Shown: positions 32,309 to 43,473, counted from the first letter of the stretch. The stretch: DNA of 64,000 bases from Gammaproteobacteria bacterium (GCA_016874235.1 VGUJ01000008.1:1-64000), one strand, 5' to 3'. A program made the numbers and translations. Notes: generated from the sequence alone by a model not told the origin.

Positions 32309-32671
32309 TCAAGCGTTGCCGAGGGCTGCCTTGACCTTGGTAGCGATCGCCTCGAACGCCGGCGCATCGTGAACCGCGATGTCAGCCAGCATCTTGCGAT
32401 CGATCTCGATATTCGCGAGTTTGAGGCCGTTCATCATACGGCTGTACGACAAGCCAAACTGACGCGCCGCTGCGTTGATGCGCTGGATCCAGAGCGCACG
32501 ATAGTCACGCTTCTTGAGGCGACGACCCTTATACGCATACTGACCGGCCTTGATGACTGCCTGCTTGGCTGTGCGATACACCTTGCGACGGGCGTTGTAA
32601 TAACCCTTGGCTTTTCCAAGAACCTTTTTATGGCGACGACCCGCGGTCACGCCACGCTTTACTCTTGCCAT
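32309..32671 (-). CDS. rplT: 50S ribosomal protein L20
   Basis: [70 protein letters not shown]. Confidence 0.98.
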   Translation of the reverse strand: MARVKRGVTAGRRHKKVLGKAKGYYNARRKVYRTAKQAVIKAGQYAYKGRRLKKRDYRALWIQRINAAARQFGLSYSRMMNGLKLANIEIDRKMLADIAVHDAPAFEAIATKVKAALGNA

Positions 32672-32690
32672 GTTCGTTTACCTCGGTGGA

Positions 32691-32894
32691 TTACTTGGCG
32701 TGCGGGAGCAGTTGGTCGAGACGACCGACATCACTCTCATGCACGAGACTCGACCCGCCCGAACGAAGCTGACGCTTGGTTTTGCGGGGTTTGTGTCCGA
32801 GGTTGTGTCGACGGCCAGCGGAATAGGACTTATAGCCCTTCGCCGTTTTGCGAAAACGCTTCGCTGCCGCCCGGTTGGTCTTCAACTTGGGCAT
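32691..32894 (-). CDS. rpmI: 50S ribosomal protein L35
   Basis: MPKLKTNRAAAKRFRKTAKGYKSYSAGRRHNLGHKPRKTKRQLR; AAGGAG RBS. Confidence 0.97.
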   Translation of the reverse strand: MPKLKTNRAAAKRFRKTAKGYKSYSAGRRHNLGHKPRKTKRQLRSGGSSLVHESDVGRLDQLLPHAK

Positions 32895-33006
32895 TGTCAG
32901 ATACTCCTTTTTCTAGCGTCGCGCGCAAGGTCTTTGCAGACCCGCTCACGTGCGGATGTTCACGCTGCCGTTCGACCCACCATGGATCGAATCGGCCGTC
33001 CAAACA

Positions 33007-33528
33007 TCACTTCTTCTTCGGCGCAAACACCATGACCACCTGTCGACCTTCCATCAGTGGGTTCTGTTCGACGATCGCCTGCGCGGCGAGGTCTTGAACC
33101 AACCGATCGAGAAGTCGACGTCCGACCTCTTGATGCGCCATCTCTCGGCCGCGGAAACGCAGGGTTACCTTGGCCTTGTCACCTTCGGTCAGGAAGCGGA
33201 TGAGATTACGCAATTTGACTTGGTAATCTGCCTCTTCCGTACCAGGGCGAAACTTCACTTCCTTGACCTGCTGCTGCTTCTGCTTCTTTTGCGCGGAGTG
33301 GGTTTTCTTCTTCTGTTCGAAGAGAAACTTCCCGAAGTCCATGATCCGGACCACCGGCGGCTCAGCCATCGGTGACACTTCGACGAGGTCGAGCTCACCG
33401 CTCTGCGCCATCTGAAGGGCTTCGAATCGGGTCATGATGCCGGCCTGAGCCCCATCTGCCGCGATCACCCGCACCTGCGGCGCCGTGATTTCCTCATTGC
33501 GCCGGATGCGCTTTGTTGCAGTCGAGAT
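33007..33528 (-). CDS. infC: translation initiation factor IF-3, apparent AUC start
   Basis: From ATC at 33528: [31 protein letters not shown]..., 3 nt after the thrS stop. The ORF-track GTG start at 33474 would delete the conserved RRNEEI segment. Confidence 0.93.
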   Translation of the reverse strand: MSTATKRIRRNEEITAPQVRVIAADGAQAGIMTRFEALQMAQSGELDLVEVSPMAEPPVVRIMDFGKFLFEQKKKTHSAQKKQKQQQVKEVKFRPGTEEADYQVKLRNLIRFLTEGDKAKVTLRFRGREMAHQEVGRRLLDRLVQDLAAQAIVEQNPLMEGRQVVMVFAPKKK

Positions 33529-33531
33529 ACG

Positions 33532-35460
33532 TCAATCCTCCAAAGTTCGGCGACCGCGGCTTTCTAGCTCGACGCGCAACCGCTCGACAAACGTCTGCGG
33601 AGACATCTGACCCAGATCCTTGCCGCTGCGGGTACGCACGGACAGAAGCTGCGCTGCTACTTCCTTGTCGCCTGCCACCAATAGGTAGGGCACGCGCTGC
33701 AGCGTGTGTTCACGAATCTTAAAGCCGATTTTCTCGTTGCGCAAGTCGATGTCGACCCGAAGCCCCTGATTTTTAAGGAATTCGGCAACCTCCCGGAGGT
33801 AGGCATCCTGGCGATCCGTGATCCCGAGCAGGACCACCTGCGCGGGCGCGAGCCAGGTGGGCAGTCGACCGGCATGGTGTTCGATCAAAATGCCCAAGAA
33901 ACGCTCCAGCGAGCCGAAAATGGCGCGGTGGAGCATCACGGGGATCTGCTTATGGCTGCCCTCATCGATGTAGTGCGCCCCGAGCCTGCCGGGCAGATTC
34001 AGGTCCACCTGCAGGGTGCCGCACTGCCAATCCCGACCAATGGCGTCCCGGAGCACGAATTCGAGTTTCGGACCGTAGAACGCGCCCTCCCCCGGGTTGA
34101 GGGTGAACTCGATACCCGCGACCGTCGCCGCCTCCTTGAGCGCCGCCTCGGCCTTGTCCCAGATGTCATCCGAGCCGACCCGCTTGGCCGGTCGGTCAGA
34201 GAACTTGATCCGCACGTCATCGAACCCGAAGTCTCGATAGATCTCGAGGATCAGTCGGGTCACCGCGACCGACTCCTCAGTGATCTGATCGGGACTCACG
34301 AAAAGATGCGCGTCGTCCTGCGTGAAGGCGCGGACCCGCATCAAACCGTGCAGCGCTCCAGAGGGTTCGTAGCGATGAACCTTGCCGAACTCGGCATAGC
34401 GAATCGGCAGGTCGCGGTAGCTGCGAAGACCCTGCTTGAAGATCTGGACATGTCCCGGACAGTTCATCGGCTTGATGGCGTAGACGCGTTCGTCGGGCGT
34501 CTGCGTCGTGAACATGTTCTCGCCGAACTTCTCCCAGTGACCGGAGGCCTCCCAGAGGCTCCGGTCCATGAGCTCGGGACCGTTCACTTCCTGGAATCCG
34601 GCGACCCGCTGCTTATCGCGCATGTAGCCGATCAGGGATTGGAACACGCTCCAGCCCTTCGGATGCCAAAATACGGCGCCCGGGGCTTCTTCCTGCATGT
34701 GGAAGAGATCGAGCTCGCGGCCGATCTTGCGATGATCACGCTTCTCAGCGTCTTCGAGGCGGGTTAGATAATCTTTGAGATCTTTGTCGTGAGTCCAAGC
34801 CGTGCCGTAGATGCGCTGCAGCATCTCGTTGCGCGAGTCGCCGCGCCAGTAGGCACCGGCCACTTTCATCAGCTTGAATACTTTGAGTTTGCCCGTCGAC
34901 GGCACGTGCGGACCTCGGCACAGGTCGACCCACTTACCCTGCCCGTACAAACTGATCGGCTCGTTCGACGGAATACTCGCGATGATCTCAGCTTTGTAGT
35001 GCTCGCCTAAATTTTTGAAGAAGCTCACGGCGTCATCGCGAGCCATTTCGCGACGCGTGACCTCGAGATTTTCTGACGACAGCTCGCGCATCTTGTCTTC
35101 GATGGCTGCGAGATCCTCGGGCGTGAAGGGACGCTTGTACGCGAAGTCGTAGTAAAACCCATCTTCGATGACCGGCCCGATCGTGACCTGCGCATCGGGG
35201 AAGAGCGACTGCACCGCCTGCGCCAACAAGTGAGCCGTCGAATGCCGAATCACCTCGAGGGCATCAGGGTGTTTATCGGTGACGATTTCGAGCCGCGCGT
35301 CTTGCGCGATCTTGAAGGACGTATCGACGAGCGCTCCGGACACCTTGCCCGCCAAAGCGGCTTTCGCGAGTCCCGCGCCGATACTGGCGGCGACCTCAGC
35401 GACCGTCACCGCCTGATCGTAGGTTCTTTGACTGCCATCGGGCAGGGTTATCACGGGCAT
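33532..35460 (-). CDS. thrS: threonine--tRNA ligase
   Basis: [31 protein letters not shown] domain, [73 protein letters not shown]. Confidence 0.98.
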   Translation of the reverse strand: MPVITLPDGSQRTYDQAVTVAEVAASIGAGLAKAALAGKVSGALVDTSFKIAQDARLEIVTDKHPDALEVIRHSTAHLLAQAVQSLFPDAQVTIGPVIEDGFYYDFAYKRPFTPEDLAAIEDKMRELSSENLEVTRREMARDDAVSFFKNLGEHYKAEIIASIPSNEPISLYGQGKWVDLCRGPHVPSTGKLKVFKLMKVAGAYWRGDSRNEMLQRIYGTAWTHDKDLKDYLTRLEDAEKRDHRKIGRELDLFHMQEEAPGAVFWHPKGWSVFQSLIGYMRDKQRVAGFQEVNGPELMDRSLWEASGHWEKFGENMFTTQTPDERVYAIKPMNCPGHVQIFKQGLRSYRDLPIRYAEFGKVHRYEPSGALHGLMRVRAFTQDDAHLFVSPDQITEESVAVTRLILEIYRDFGFDDVRIKFSDRPAKRVGSDDIWDKAEAALKEAATVAGIEFTLNPGEGAFYGPKLEFVLRDAIGRDWQCGTLQVDLNLPGRLGAHYIDEGSHKQIPVMLHRAIFGSLERFLGILIEHHAGRLPTWLAPAQVVLLGITDRQDAYLREVAEFLKNQGLRVDIDLRNEKIGFKIREHTLQRVPYLLVAGDKEVAAQLLSVRTRSGKDLGQMSPQTFVERLRVELESRGRRTLED

Positions 35461-35506
35461 GGTTGCCGGTCTCCATCTCGTCGCAGCGCCACCACGGCGC
35501 CATGGC

Positions 35507-35539
35507 AAAAGGGGCGCTTCCGCGATGCGAAAACGCCCC
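35507..35539 (-). terminator. terminator/attenuator-like hairpin between tRNA-Val and thrS
   Basis: Minus strand GGGGCGTTTTCGC-ATC-GCGGAAGCGCCCC-TTTT: 13 consecutive pairs including G-U, then four T. Confidence 0.7.
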
Positions 35540-35547
35540 AGCCGAAT

Positions 35548-35622
35548 TGGTAGGCGCGAGTGGGATCGAACCACCGACCACCACCATGTCAAGGTGATGC
35601 TCTACCACTGAGCTACGCGCCT
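35548..35622 (-). tRNA. tRNA-Val(GAC)
   Basis: AGGCGCGTAGCTCAGTGGTAGAGCATCACCTTGACATGGTGGTGGTCGGTGGTTCGATCCCACTCGCGCCTACCA; anticodon GAC, CCA encoded. Confidence 0.96.
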
Positions 35623-35637
35623 GCAGAAAGGCCGCGA

Positions 35638-35666
35638 ACGATACCTTAGGCACCGACCAGCGGCAA
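35638..35666 (-). promoter_or_regulatory. candidate sigma70 promoter for tRNA-Val(-thrS)
   Basis: Minus strand TTGCCG-N17-TATCGT then GC-rich TCGCGGCC, about 15 nt upstream of the tRNA 5' end; overlaps the 3' end of the IorB-like CDS. Confidence 0.45.
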
Positions 35667-37922
35667 CCGGCGGACCCGTCGCCCAGTCAGTGCGGCCAAG
35701 GCGCTCGCCACCGCCGGGGCGACCGGTGGGACACCCGGCTCCCCGACCCCGCCTGGAGGCGCCTCGCTCGGAACGATCCACGTTTCGATAGCGGGCGACT
35801 CCGCAAAACGAACCACGGGATATACGTCGAAGTTGCCCTGCTCGACGCTGCCGTCTTTGAAGCTAATCCGCCCATAAAGCGTGGCGGAGAGCCCGTAGAT
35901 GATCGAACTTTCGAGCTGCTGCGCGACGAGGTTGGGATTCACGGCAACGCCGCAGTCGATCGCCGCCACCATCCGGTGCACTCGCGGAACGCCGTTTTCA
36001 CCCTCGGACACGTCAGCAACGAGACCGACGATGCTGCCGAAGCTCTCGTGGAGGGCCACGCCGCGCGCCACGGGACGGCCATCCGGCGTGGTCCCGACCG
36101 AACGACCCCAATCCGCTTTCTCCGCAACCAACTTGAGCACCGCGGCGTGACGCGGTCGATCGGTGAGATGACTGAGTCGGAACTCGACCGGGTCACGCTT
36201 GGCGAGCACCGCAAGTTCGTCGATGAACGATTCATTGAAGAACCCTTGCTGGGAATGACCGACCGAGCGCCAAAACCCGACGCCGACCGGCAGTTCGACG
36301 GTCGAGTGAGTGATCTTGTAATGCTCAAAGACGTAGACCTGATCGGCCGTACCCTCGACGTTGCTCGCGTCGCTGCCAGGCGATGGCATGCCGAGCTGAC
36401 GCGGTATCGCCTGTGCGGCGATCGACTGACCGGCGGTGTGACATTGATAGGCCGTGACCTTCCCCGTCGCCGGATCGAGCGCCGCCGAAAGCTGCGCTCG
36501 TACCGCGGGACGATAGAAGTCGTGACGCGTGTCTTGCTCGCGCCGCCATTGCAGCTGGACAAGTTTGCCGGGCACGGCGCGACCCAGCGCCGCCGCGAGC
36601 GCGATGAAATCAGAATCAAGTCGTCGACCGAAAGCGCCTCCCAGCAAGAGGGGCACGAGCGTGACCTGCTCGGGATCGAGCTCGAATACTTTGGCCGCCA
36701 CATCACGCGATACGTTTTGGACCTGAACGCCTGCCCAAACCGTCGCGCGAGTCGTTTCGTATTTGACCGCACAGCACAAGGGCTCCATCGCGGCGTGCGC
36801 GAGGTACGGCACCTCGTACTCGGCTCGGAGCATCGACGAGGCGCCCTGAATGATCTTCTCCGCCTCCCCTTTCTCACGGTAGACATCGCGAGACGAGTGA
36901 GCGCGGACACCCTCAGCGAGCGCATCGGCGATCAGGGACTGATCGAACGCACCCGCGGCTCCCGGACTCCAGGTCGCTTTAAGAGACTCTACGGCACGTC
37001 GTGCTCGCCATCTTTGATCGGCTATCACACCGATCGCTGCAGGCGCGCCGGCCGCCGGCGGAATCACCACAACCTCCACGACCCCGGGCGAGGCTCGCGC
37101 CGCCGTCTCATCGAAACTCACTAACGATCCGCCGACCACCGGGCAAAGCTCGAGTTCGGCATACAGCATCCCCGGCTCGTGGACGTCCGCCGCAAATACG
37201 GCGGAGCCCGTGACTTTGTCGATGGCCTCCAAGCGTTTGGCCGGAGTCCCGATCAAGGTCCACTCGCGAGGCGACTTCAATGAAAAATCGGAGACGGTCT
37301 CGATCGCCTCGTCACCGAGCGACACGATGGCACCAAACGTCATGGCCTGGCCGTCGCGGCGGACGACCCGCCCCGCGTTCACTGAGCAGTCGGACGCAGG
37401 AATGTTCCAGTGTCGTGCCGCCGATGCTCTGAGCGATTCGCGCGCCATCGCGCCCGCCTCGCGCAGGACGATCCATAGGTCGGGAATGCTGGTCGACCCG
37501 CCGGTGACCATAAATCCGATCTCACGCACCAACTTGGCTGTGAAGTGCGTCGCCAATCGAGTTGAGATCGGCGGGTTCGTATCGCTCAGCGCAGGGTTGC
37601 CGCCGGCCACCTTCACGTTGTTATAAACGCTCGCGATCGGCGCCGCGGCGATTTGGATCGAATCGAGTGCACATCCGAGCTCCTCGGCGAGCAACATCGC
37701 GAGTCCGGTATGGGTGCCCTGTCCCATCTCCGCGCGAGGCATGAAGAGTGTGATCGAGTCATCACGGCCAATGCGCACCCAAGCATTCGGCGCGAAAGAG
37801 TCAGCGTCCTCCAGAAGATCTGCACCGCCTGTCATTCGTTGACGCGGAGGTAGCACGCCCCACCCCACTGCGAGCGCGCCGAGCGAGCCAAGACCCAACC
37901 AGAGAACGGTACGACGTTTCAT
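35646..37922 (-). CDS. IorB-type molybdopterin-binding subunit (xanthine dehydrogenase/isoquinoline 1-oxidoreductase beta family)
   Basis: Signal-like [120 protein letters not shown]. Confidence 0.92.
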   Translation of the reverse strand: MKRRTVLWLGLGSLGALAVGWGVLPPRQRMTGGADLLEDADSFAPNAWVRIGRDDSITLFMPRAEMGQGTHTGLAMLLAEELGCALDSIQIAAAPIASVYNNVKVAGGNPALSDTNPPISTRLATHFTAKLVREIGFMVTGGSTSIPDLWIVLREAGAMARESLRASAARHWNIPASDCSVNAGRVVRRDGQAMTFGAIVSLGDEAIETVSDFSLKSPREWTLIGTPAKRLEAIDKVTGSAVFAADVHEPGMLYAELELCPVVGGSLVSFDETAARASPGVVEVVVIPPAAGAPAAIGVIADQRWRARRAVESLKATWSPGAAGAFDQSLIADALAEGVRAHSSRDVYREKGEAEKIIQGASSMLRAEYEVPYLAHAAMEPLCCAVKYETTRATVWAGVQVQNVSRDVAAKVFELDPEQVTLVPLLLGGAFGRRLDSDFIALAAALGRAVPGKLVQLQWRREQDTRHDFYRPAVRAQLSAALDPATGKVTAYQCHTAGQSIAAQAIPRQLGMPSPGSDASNVEGTADQVYVFEHYKITHSTVELPVGVGFWRSVGHSQQGFFNESFIDELAVLAKRDPVEFRLSHLTDRPRHAAVLKLVAEKADWGRSVGTTPDGRPVARGVALHESFGSIVGLVADVSEGENGVPRVHRMVAAIDCGVAVNPNLVAQQLESSIIYGLSATLYGRISFKDGSVEQGNFDVYPVVRFAESPAIETWIVPSEAPPGGVGEPGVPPVAPAVASALAALTGRRVRRLPLVGA

Positions 37923-39976
37923 CCTGCCTTCACCTCCGGCAAGCCGAATCCGGCGCGCCGCAACACTTCGATTTCATCGCGCAAACGCGCGGCCTCTTCA
38001 AACTCGAGATTGCGTGCATGCTTGAACATCTCAGATTCGATCTGCTTCATGCGACGTAGCGCCTGCTCGGGTCGCAACCCGTGGACCGACGGCGTCTGTG
38101 TAGCGCCCGTCGGTTTCTTTGCCCCCTTCCCAAGCCGTGCGCCAAGCTTGCCTTTCGGTAGCGGAGCACCGCCCTCGGCCCGGGCACCCTCCATGACATC
38201 GACCACTTGCTTGACGATGCCACGGGGCGTGATGCCATGCGCCTTGTTGAAAGCAACTTGCTTCTGCCGTCGGCGCTCTGTCTCTTCGATCGCACGCTGC
38301 ATCGAACCGGTCATTCGATCGGCATAGAGAATGGCTCGCCCATTGACGTTGCGAGCGGCACGACCAATCGTCTGGATCAACGAATTCGTCGATCGGAGGA
38401 AGCCTTCCTTGTCGGAGTCGAGGACCGCCACGAGCGCCACCTCGGGCATGTCGAGCCCCTCACGCAGAAGGTTGATGCCGACCAGCACGTCGAACACACC
38501 AAGACGCAAGTCACGAATGATTTCGCTGCGTTCAACGGTCTCGATATCGGAGTGAAGATACCGAACCTTGACGTCATGCTCATCGAGATACTCTGTAAGA
38601 TCTTCGGCCATACGCTTTGTGAGCGTGGTGATCAGCACTCGTTCCTGCCGCGCCACGCACTGCAAGATCTCCGATAGGACGTCATCCACCTGGGTCCGAA
38701 CGGGTCTCACCTCCACATTCGGATCGACGAGCCCGGTGGGTCGTACAACTTGCTCGACCACCTGAGAGGCATGACGGGCCTCGTAATCACTCGGGGTGGC
38801 CGACACGAAAATCATTTGAGGTGCAAGTCGCTCCCATTCCTCGAACTTCAACGGACGATTATCGAGTGCCGAGGGCAAGCGGAATCCATACTCAACCAGC
38901 GTCTCTTTACGTGACCGGTCGCCTTTGTACATCGCGCCGAGTTGGGGCAAGGTCTGATGGCTCTCATCGACCACCAGCAAAGAATTTGGCGGTAAGTAAT
39001 CGTAGAGACACGGCGGTGGCTCGCCGGGTTCGCGTCCCGACAGGTACCTCGAGTAGTTCTCGATGCCGGCGCAGTACCCCACCTCTTTCATCATCTCCAT
39101 GTCGAACATCGTTCGTTGTTCGAGACGCTGCGCTTCCACGAGCTTATCGGCTGAGCGAAGTTCGATGAGCCGCTCCCGGAGCTCCTCGCGAATGTGGTCG
39201 ATCGCCTGGATCAATCGGTCTTTCGGGGTGACGAAGTGGGTACCCGGATAGACCGTGAAACGCGGGACCTTGCGGACGACGGATCCGGTCAAGGGGTCGA
39301 AGATTGAGAGACTGTCGATGGTGTCGTCAAAGAGTTCGACGCGAACCGCATCACGCCCCGATTCCGCAGGAAAGATGTCGATGATGTCACCACGAACCCG
39401 AAACGTGCCCTGAGAAAAATCGATCTCGTTGCGCGTGTACTGCATGTCCGCCAATCGTCGTAGCAACTTGCGCTGATCGAGGCGCTCGCCACGCACAAGG
39501 TGCAACACCATCGCCAAGTAGGTCTCGGGGTCACCGAGACCGTAAATCGAGGACACCGTGGCGACGATGATGCAATCGGGTCTTTCGAGCAGCGCCTTCG
39601 TCGCCGAAAGGCGCATTTGTTCGATGTGTTCGTTGATCGAAGCGTCTTTCTCGATATAGGTGTCACTCGCAGGCACATACGCTTCGGGTTGGTAGTAATC
39701 GTAGTACGACACGAAGTACTCGACGGCGTTATCAGGAAAGAACTCCCTGAACTCGCCGTAGAGCTGCGCCGCGAGTGTTTTGTTGTGGGCCAGAACCAAG
39801 GTCGGTCTCTGAACGGCCTGGATGACGTTCGCGACCGTGAACGTTTTGCCGCTACCGGTGACCCCGAGCAGGGTTTGGTGGGCGAGCCCATTTCGAAGCC
39901 CGTCGATCAGACCAGCGATGGCCGCCGGCTGATCCCCGGCGGGTTGGTAATCGGATTTGAGCCTGAATTCGGCCAT
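37919..39976 (-). CDS. uvrB: excinuclease ABC subunit B
   Basis: [73 protein letters not shown]-like segment, C-terminal UVR motif. Confidence 0.98.
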   Translation of the reverse strand: MAEFRLKSDYQPAGDQPAAIAGLIDGLRNGLAHQTLLGVTGSGKTFTVANVIQAVQRPTLVLAHNKTLAAQLYGEFREFFPDNAVEYFVSYYDYYQPEAYVPASDTYIEKDASINEHIEQMRLSATKALLERPDCIIVATVSSIYGLGDPETYLAMVLHLVRGERLDQRKLLRRLADMQYTRNEIDFSQGTFRVRGDIIDIFPAESGRDAVRVELFDDTIDSLSIFDPLTGSVVRKVPRFTVYPGTHFVTPKDRLIQAIDHIREELRERLIELRSADKLVEAQRLEQRTMFDMEMMKEVGYCAGIENYSRYLSGREPGEPPPCLYDYLPPNSLLVVDESHQTLPQLGAMYKGDRSRKETLVEYGFRLPSALDNRPLKFEEWERLAPQMIFVSATPSDYEARHASQVVEQVVRPTGLVDPNVEVRPVRTQVDDVLSEILQCVARQERVLITTLTKRMAEDLTEYLDEHDVKVRYLHSDIETVERSEIIRDLRLGVFDVLVGINLLREGLDMPEVALVAVLDSDKEGFLRSTNSLIQTIGRAARNVNGRAILYADRMTGSMQRAIEETERRRQKQVAFNKAHGITPRGIVKQVVDVMEGARAEGGAPLPKGKLGARLGKGAKKPTGATQTPSVHGLRPEQALRRMKQIESEMFKHARNLEFEEAARLRDEIEVLRRAGFGLPEVKAG

Positions 39977-40045
39977 ATGGGGCTTACTATATCGACTCGA
40001 GGCGGCCGATGTTCTAGCTAGTTTTCGAGCGCTGTGCGGGGCCGC

Positions 40046-40074
40046 TTGACGGGCCGCAGCGCATTCCAGAGAAT
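40046..40074 (+). promoter_or_regulatory. candidate sigma70 promoter for tRNA-Asn
   Basis: TTGACG (40046-40051)-N17-GAGAAT (40069-40074) followed by GC-rich GCGCGCC discriminator, upstream of tRNA at 40098. Confidence 0.5.
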
Positions 40075-40097
40075 GCGCGCCTCTTTTCGCCTGCCGT

Positions 40098-40173
40098 TCC
40101 CCGGTAGCTCAGTCGGTAGAGCGTCGGACTGTTAATCCGCAGGTCGCTGGTTCGAGTCCAGCCCGGGGAGCCA
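40098..40173 (+). tRNA. tRNA-Asn(GUU)
   Basis: TCCCCGGTAGCTCAGTCGGTAGAGCGTCGGACTGTTAATCCGCAGGTCGCTGGTTCGAGTCCAGCCCGGGGAGCCA; anticodon GTT, CCA encoded. Confidence 0.98.
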
Positions 40174-40227
40174 ATCTCTGGCCGGTGCAGATCACCCGCC
40201 CGAGCACCGATCGTCAAGGCAGCGCGG

Positions 40228-40776
40228 TCAATAATTCAGTTTGTCTGGCGACGCATTGAAGCGCTGGATCGAGTCCAGAACGATCTTCCGCGCCTGATCG
40301 GCGTCGCCCCACCCACTGATTTTGACCCACTTCCCTGGCTCAAGGTCCTTGTAGTGCTGGAAGAAATGCCCGATACGCTCGAGCCAGTGTTTCGACACCT
40401 GGGCGATGTCGTGGACATGTGAGTATCCGTTGAACACTTTGTCGACGGGCACTGCGAGGAGCTTTTCGTCGGAGCCCGCTTCATCCTGCATCATCATCAC
40501 ACCCACGGGACGGCAACGGATCACCGAGCCCGGAACGAGCGGTAACGGCAGAATGACCAGCACGTCCGCGGGGTCACCATCGCCGCACAGCGTGTGCGGG
40601 ATGTAGCCGTAGTTACAGGGGTAACGCATGGGCGTCGACAAGATGCGGTCGACGAAGATTGCACCCGTGGCTTTATCCACTTCGTATTTGACCGGATCAG
40701 CGTCCTTCGGGATCTCGATAATGACGTTGACGTCGTTTGGGACATCCTTGCCCGTGGGTACCAAATCAAGTGCCAT
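40228..40776 (-). CDS. ppa: inorganic pyrophosphatase
   Basis: VIIEIPKDADPVKYEVDKATGAIFVDR, NYGYIPHTLCGDGDPADVLV. Confidence 0.97.
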   Translation of the reverse strand: MALDLVPTGKDVPNDVNVIIEIPKDADPVKYEVDKATGAIFVDRILSTPMRYPCNYGYIPHTLCGDGDPADVLVILPLPLVPGSVIRCRPVGVMMMQDEAGSDEKLLAVPVDKVFNGYSHVHDIAQVSKHWLERIGHFFQHYKDLEPGKWVKISGWGDADQARKIVLDSIQRFNASPDKLNY

Positions 40777-40794
40777 GCTTCCTTGCTCCTTGAG

Positions 40795-41940
40795 TTAAAC
40801 CGATCGCGAGATCAGTTCCTTCATGATCTCGTTCGTACCGCCGTAGATACGCTGCACCCGCGAATCGGCAAACATGCGGCACACCAGATACTCGTTCATG
40901 TAGCCGTAGCCGCCATGGAGCTGCACGCACTCGTCGAGCACCTGCTGCTGCATGTCGGTGACCCAGTACTTCGCCATCGAAGCGGTTTCATTGTCGAGCT
41001 TGCCCGCCAACAACTTCTGGATGCAGTCATCCACGAACACCCTGGCGACGCGCGTGACGGTCGCGCACTCGGCCAGCTTGAACCGAAGATGCTGCATCTG
41101 ACCAATGACCTGCCCGAAGGCCTTGCGTTCTTTGACGTATTTCGAGGTCTCGGCGACGGCACCCTCCATCGCGGCCACGCCGCAGAGTGCAATGATGAGC
41201 CGCTCGTATGGCAGATCGCCCATCAGCTGATACATGCCGAGTCCCTCTTCGGCACCGAGGCGGCAATCCACCGGGACACGAACGTCCTCAAAAAAGAGCT
41301 CGGCCGTGTCCTGCGCAGGCATGCCCATTTTGTCGAGCACCCGGCCCACCCGGTAACCCGGGAGATTTTCGGTCTCCACCATGATGAGCGAGAGCCCGCG
41401 CTTGCGATCCTCGGTGTTCGTGCGAGTGACCAGCATGAGTAGCGACGCCTGACCGCCGTTGGTGATGAAAATCTTTGAGCCGTTGATACGGTAGTGATCG
41501 CCTTCGAGCACTGCGCGGGTGCGAATCCCCTGCAGATCAGAACCTGCTCCGGGCTCGGTCATGGCAATGGCCCCGATGAGCTCGCCGCGGGCCATACGAG
41601 GCAACCAACGCTTCTTCTGGGCTTCCGTGCCATAGTTGTAGACGTAATGCGCACACATGCTGTGAACGCCTTGTCCAAAACCCGAGAGACCGCGTCGAGC
41701 CTGCTCTTCGTAGAACACCACTTCGTGACGGAAGTCACCACCCGCACAGCCATACTCCGCGGGTAGATCAAGACACAGCAGACCCATCTCACCGGCCTTG
41801 CGCCAAATATCCTTGCCGACAGTATGCTGACGACGCCACGCCGCATCGTTCGGCACCATCTCGGTTTCGACGAAGCGCGCGACGTTCTCTCGAAATAAAC
41901 TCAAGTCATCGTCGGCCCAAGGGGACACATAAGGCAGCAT
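40795..41940 (-). CDS. acyl-CoA dehydrogenase
   Basis: AIAMTEPGAGSDLQGIRTRA, INGSKIFITNG, QDTAELFFEDVRVP, QLHGGYGYMNEYLVCRMFADSRVQRIYGGTNEIMKELISR. Confidence 0.94.
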   Translation of the reverse strand: MLPYVSPWADDDLSLFRENVARFVETEMVPNDAAWRRQHTVGKDIWRKAGEMGLLCLDLPAEYGCAGGDFRHEVVFYEEQARRGLSGFGQGVHSMCAHYVYNYGTEAQKKRWLPRMARGELIGAIAMTEPGAGSDLQGIRTRAVLEGDHYRINGSKIFITNGGQASLLMLVTRTNTEDRKRGLSLIMVETENLPGYRVGRVLDKMGMPAQDTAELFFEDVRVPVDCRLGAEEGLGMYQLMGDLPYERLIIALCGVAAMEGAVAETSKYVKERKAFGQVIGQMQHLRFKLAECATVTRVARVFVDDCIQKLLAGKLDNETASMAKYWVTDMQQQVLDECVQLHGGYGYMNEYLVCRMFADSRVQRIYGGTNEIMKELISRSV

Positions 41941-41984
41941 TGAAAACTCCTGCGTGCCGGCGTCATGTCGCCGGAGATCGTTGA

Positions 41985-42887
41985 TCAGCGTTTTTTGCGT
42001 GAGGTCGGCGGACTTTCGACGACCTTACGCAGATGCGCTCGAAAATCTTTTCCCAGGGCGGGATGCGCGAGTGCATAGGCGACCGTAGCCTGCAAATAGC
42101 CGAGCTTACTGCCGCAGTCGTAGCGGGTGCCTTCGAACTTATGCGCGTACACCGCCTCTTCCTGCAGGAGTCGCGCGATGCCGTCGGTCAATTGAATCTC
42201 GCCGCCCGCACCCGCCCCGATTCGAGCAAGATGATCGAAGATGGCGGGCGACAATAAATAACGCCCGACGACTGCAAGATTGGACGGCGCGACGGCCGGC
42301 TTCGGCTTTTCGACGATTCGGCGAATTCGCGCTGTTTGACCCGGAGCTTCGACCGCCACGATGCCGTATTTGTCGGTGTCTTTGCGCGGTACGGTTTCGC
42401 AGCCGATCACGCTTGCGCCCTTGGCAGCATACACCTCCGCCATTTGCGCAAGACAAGGCTTCTCCGCAGCGATCAAGTCGTCGGCGAGGTGAACAAAGAA
42501 TGGTTCGTTTCCAACTGCGGGCCGCGCGCAGAGCACAGCATGACCGAGACCCAGAGGCGCCGGCTGACGGATATAGATACACGTGGCGTAACTCGGCAGC
42601 ACACTGTGCAGTTGCTTGACGAGCTCGGACTTACCCTGCGACTTGAGCAAGCCCTCGAGTTCACGATCGGAATCGAAGTGATCTTCGATGGCGCGCTTGG
42701 ACGCGCCGGTGATGAATACCAAACGTCTCGCGCCTGCGGCGAGCGCCTCTTCGACGGCGTATTGAATCAGTGGCTTATCGACCACCGGCAGCATTTCTTT
42801 GGGGCTCGCCTTGGTCGCCGGGAGGAATCGGGTGCCCCGCCCTGCGACCGGGAACACCGCTGTCTCGATAAGGGGACGCTTGGCCAT
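41985..42887 (-). CDS. galU: UTP--glucose-1-phosphate uridylyltransferase
   Basis: [62 protein letters not shown]. Confidence 0.95.
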   Translation of the reverse strand: MAKRPLIETAVFPVAGRGTRFLPATKASPKEMLPVVDKPLIQYAVEEALAAGARRLVFITGASKRAIEDHFDSDRELEGLLKSQGKSELVKQLHSVLPSYATCIYIRQPAPLGLGHAVLCARPAVGNEPFFVHLADDLIAAEKPCLAQMAEVYAAKGASVIGCETVPRKDTDKYGIVAVEAPGQTARIRRIVEKPKPAVAPSNLAVVGRYLLSPAIFDHLARIGAGAGGEIQLTDGIARLLQEEAVYAHKFEGTRYDCGSKLGYLQATVAYALAHPALGKDFRAHLRKVVESPPTSRKKR

Positions 42888-42950
42888 CGACGACTCCGAA
42901 AGATCAGGACCGGAATGGTAAACCAAGCGCCCCTCAACGGGGCAGAGACG

Positions 42951-43355
42951 TTATCGGCCTCCGGCGCCGGGCTTCGGCGCGTTTTGCGCCGGGATGCGCG
43001 TTCCAGGGCCGGCGGCGGCCGAACCGCTCGAGGGCCGAGTCGATGCGCTGCCCGCCCCAACAGTCAGGCGCGCGCGATTGTTCTCGAGGGTCTTCGAGCC
43101 AATTCCTTTGACCAGCGCGAGCTCATCGACCGATCGAAAGGCGCCGTTCTTTTGTCGATGTTCGACGATCGCACGGGCTTTGGACTCACCAATACCCTTC
43201 ATTTCACGGGCTAAGGTCGTGGCATCTGCCGTGTTGATATTGATCAAGGCGCTGGTCGAACGAGTCGAGGGCGCCGATGGGATCGATGTGGCCTGAGCGA
43301 CAGCAAGCAGTGACCCCAGACAAACAAGGACGAGAGCAGTAACTCGAGTGATCAT
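42951..43355 (-). CDS. ComEA-like helix-hairpin-helix secreted protein
   Basis: Signal peptide then ININTADATTLAREMKGIGESKARAIVEHRQKNGAFRSVDELALVKGIGSKTLENNRARLTV. Confidence 0.92.
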   Translation of the reverse strand: MITRVTALVLVCLGSLLAVAQATSIPSAPSTRSTSALININTADATTLAREMKGIGESKARAIVEHRQKNGAFRSVDELALVKGIGSKTLENNRARLTVGAGSASTRPSSGSAAAGPGTRIPAQNAPKPGAGGR

Positions 43356-43473
43356 GGAAGGTCCTCCAGTTCGAATGCGTGGCGCCGACATGACGACACG
43401 CGCGGGAGGCTATTCCGGGTTCTCGGTCCATCACGAGAACCGAATCGACGCGGAGCGTCGACTAATGGGGTGC

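Noticed and set aside
33706-34767. 353-aa plus-strand ORF
   Set aside because: Antisense to thrS
35976-37124. 382-aa plus-strand ORF
   Set aside because: Antisense to the IorB-like gene
40014-40217. 67-aa ORF with [22 protein letters not shown]
   Set aside because: Known artefact: antisense translation of the tRNA-Asn gene
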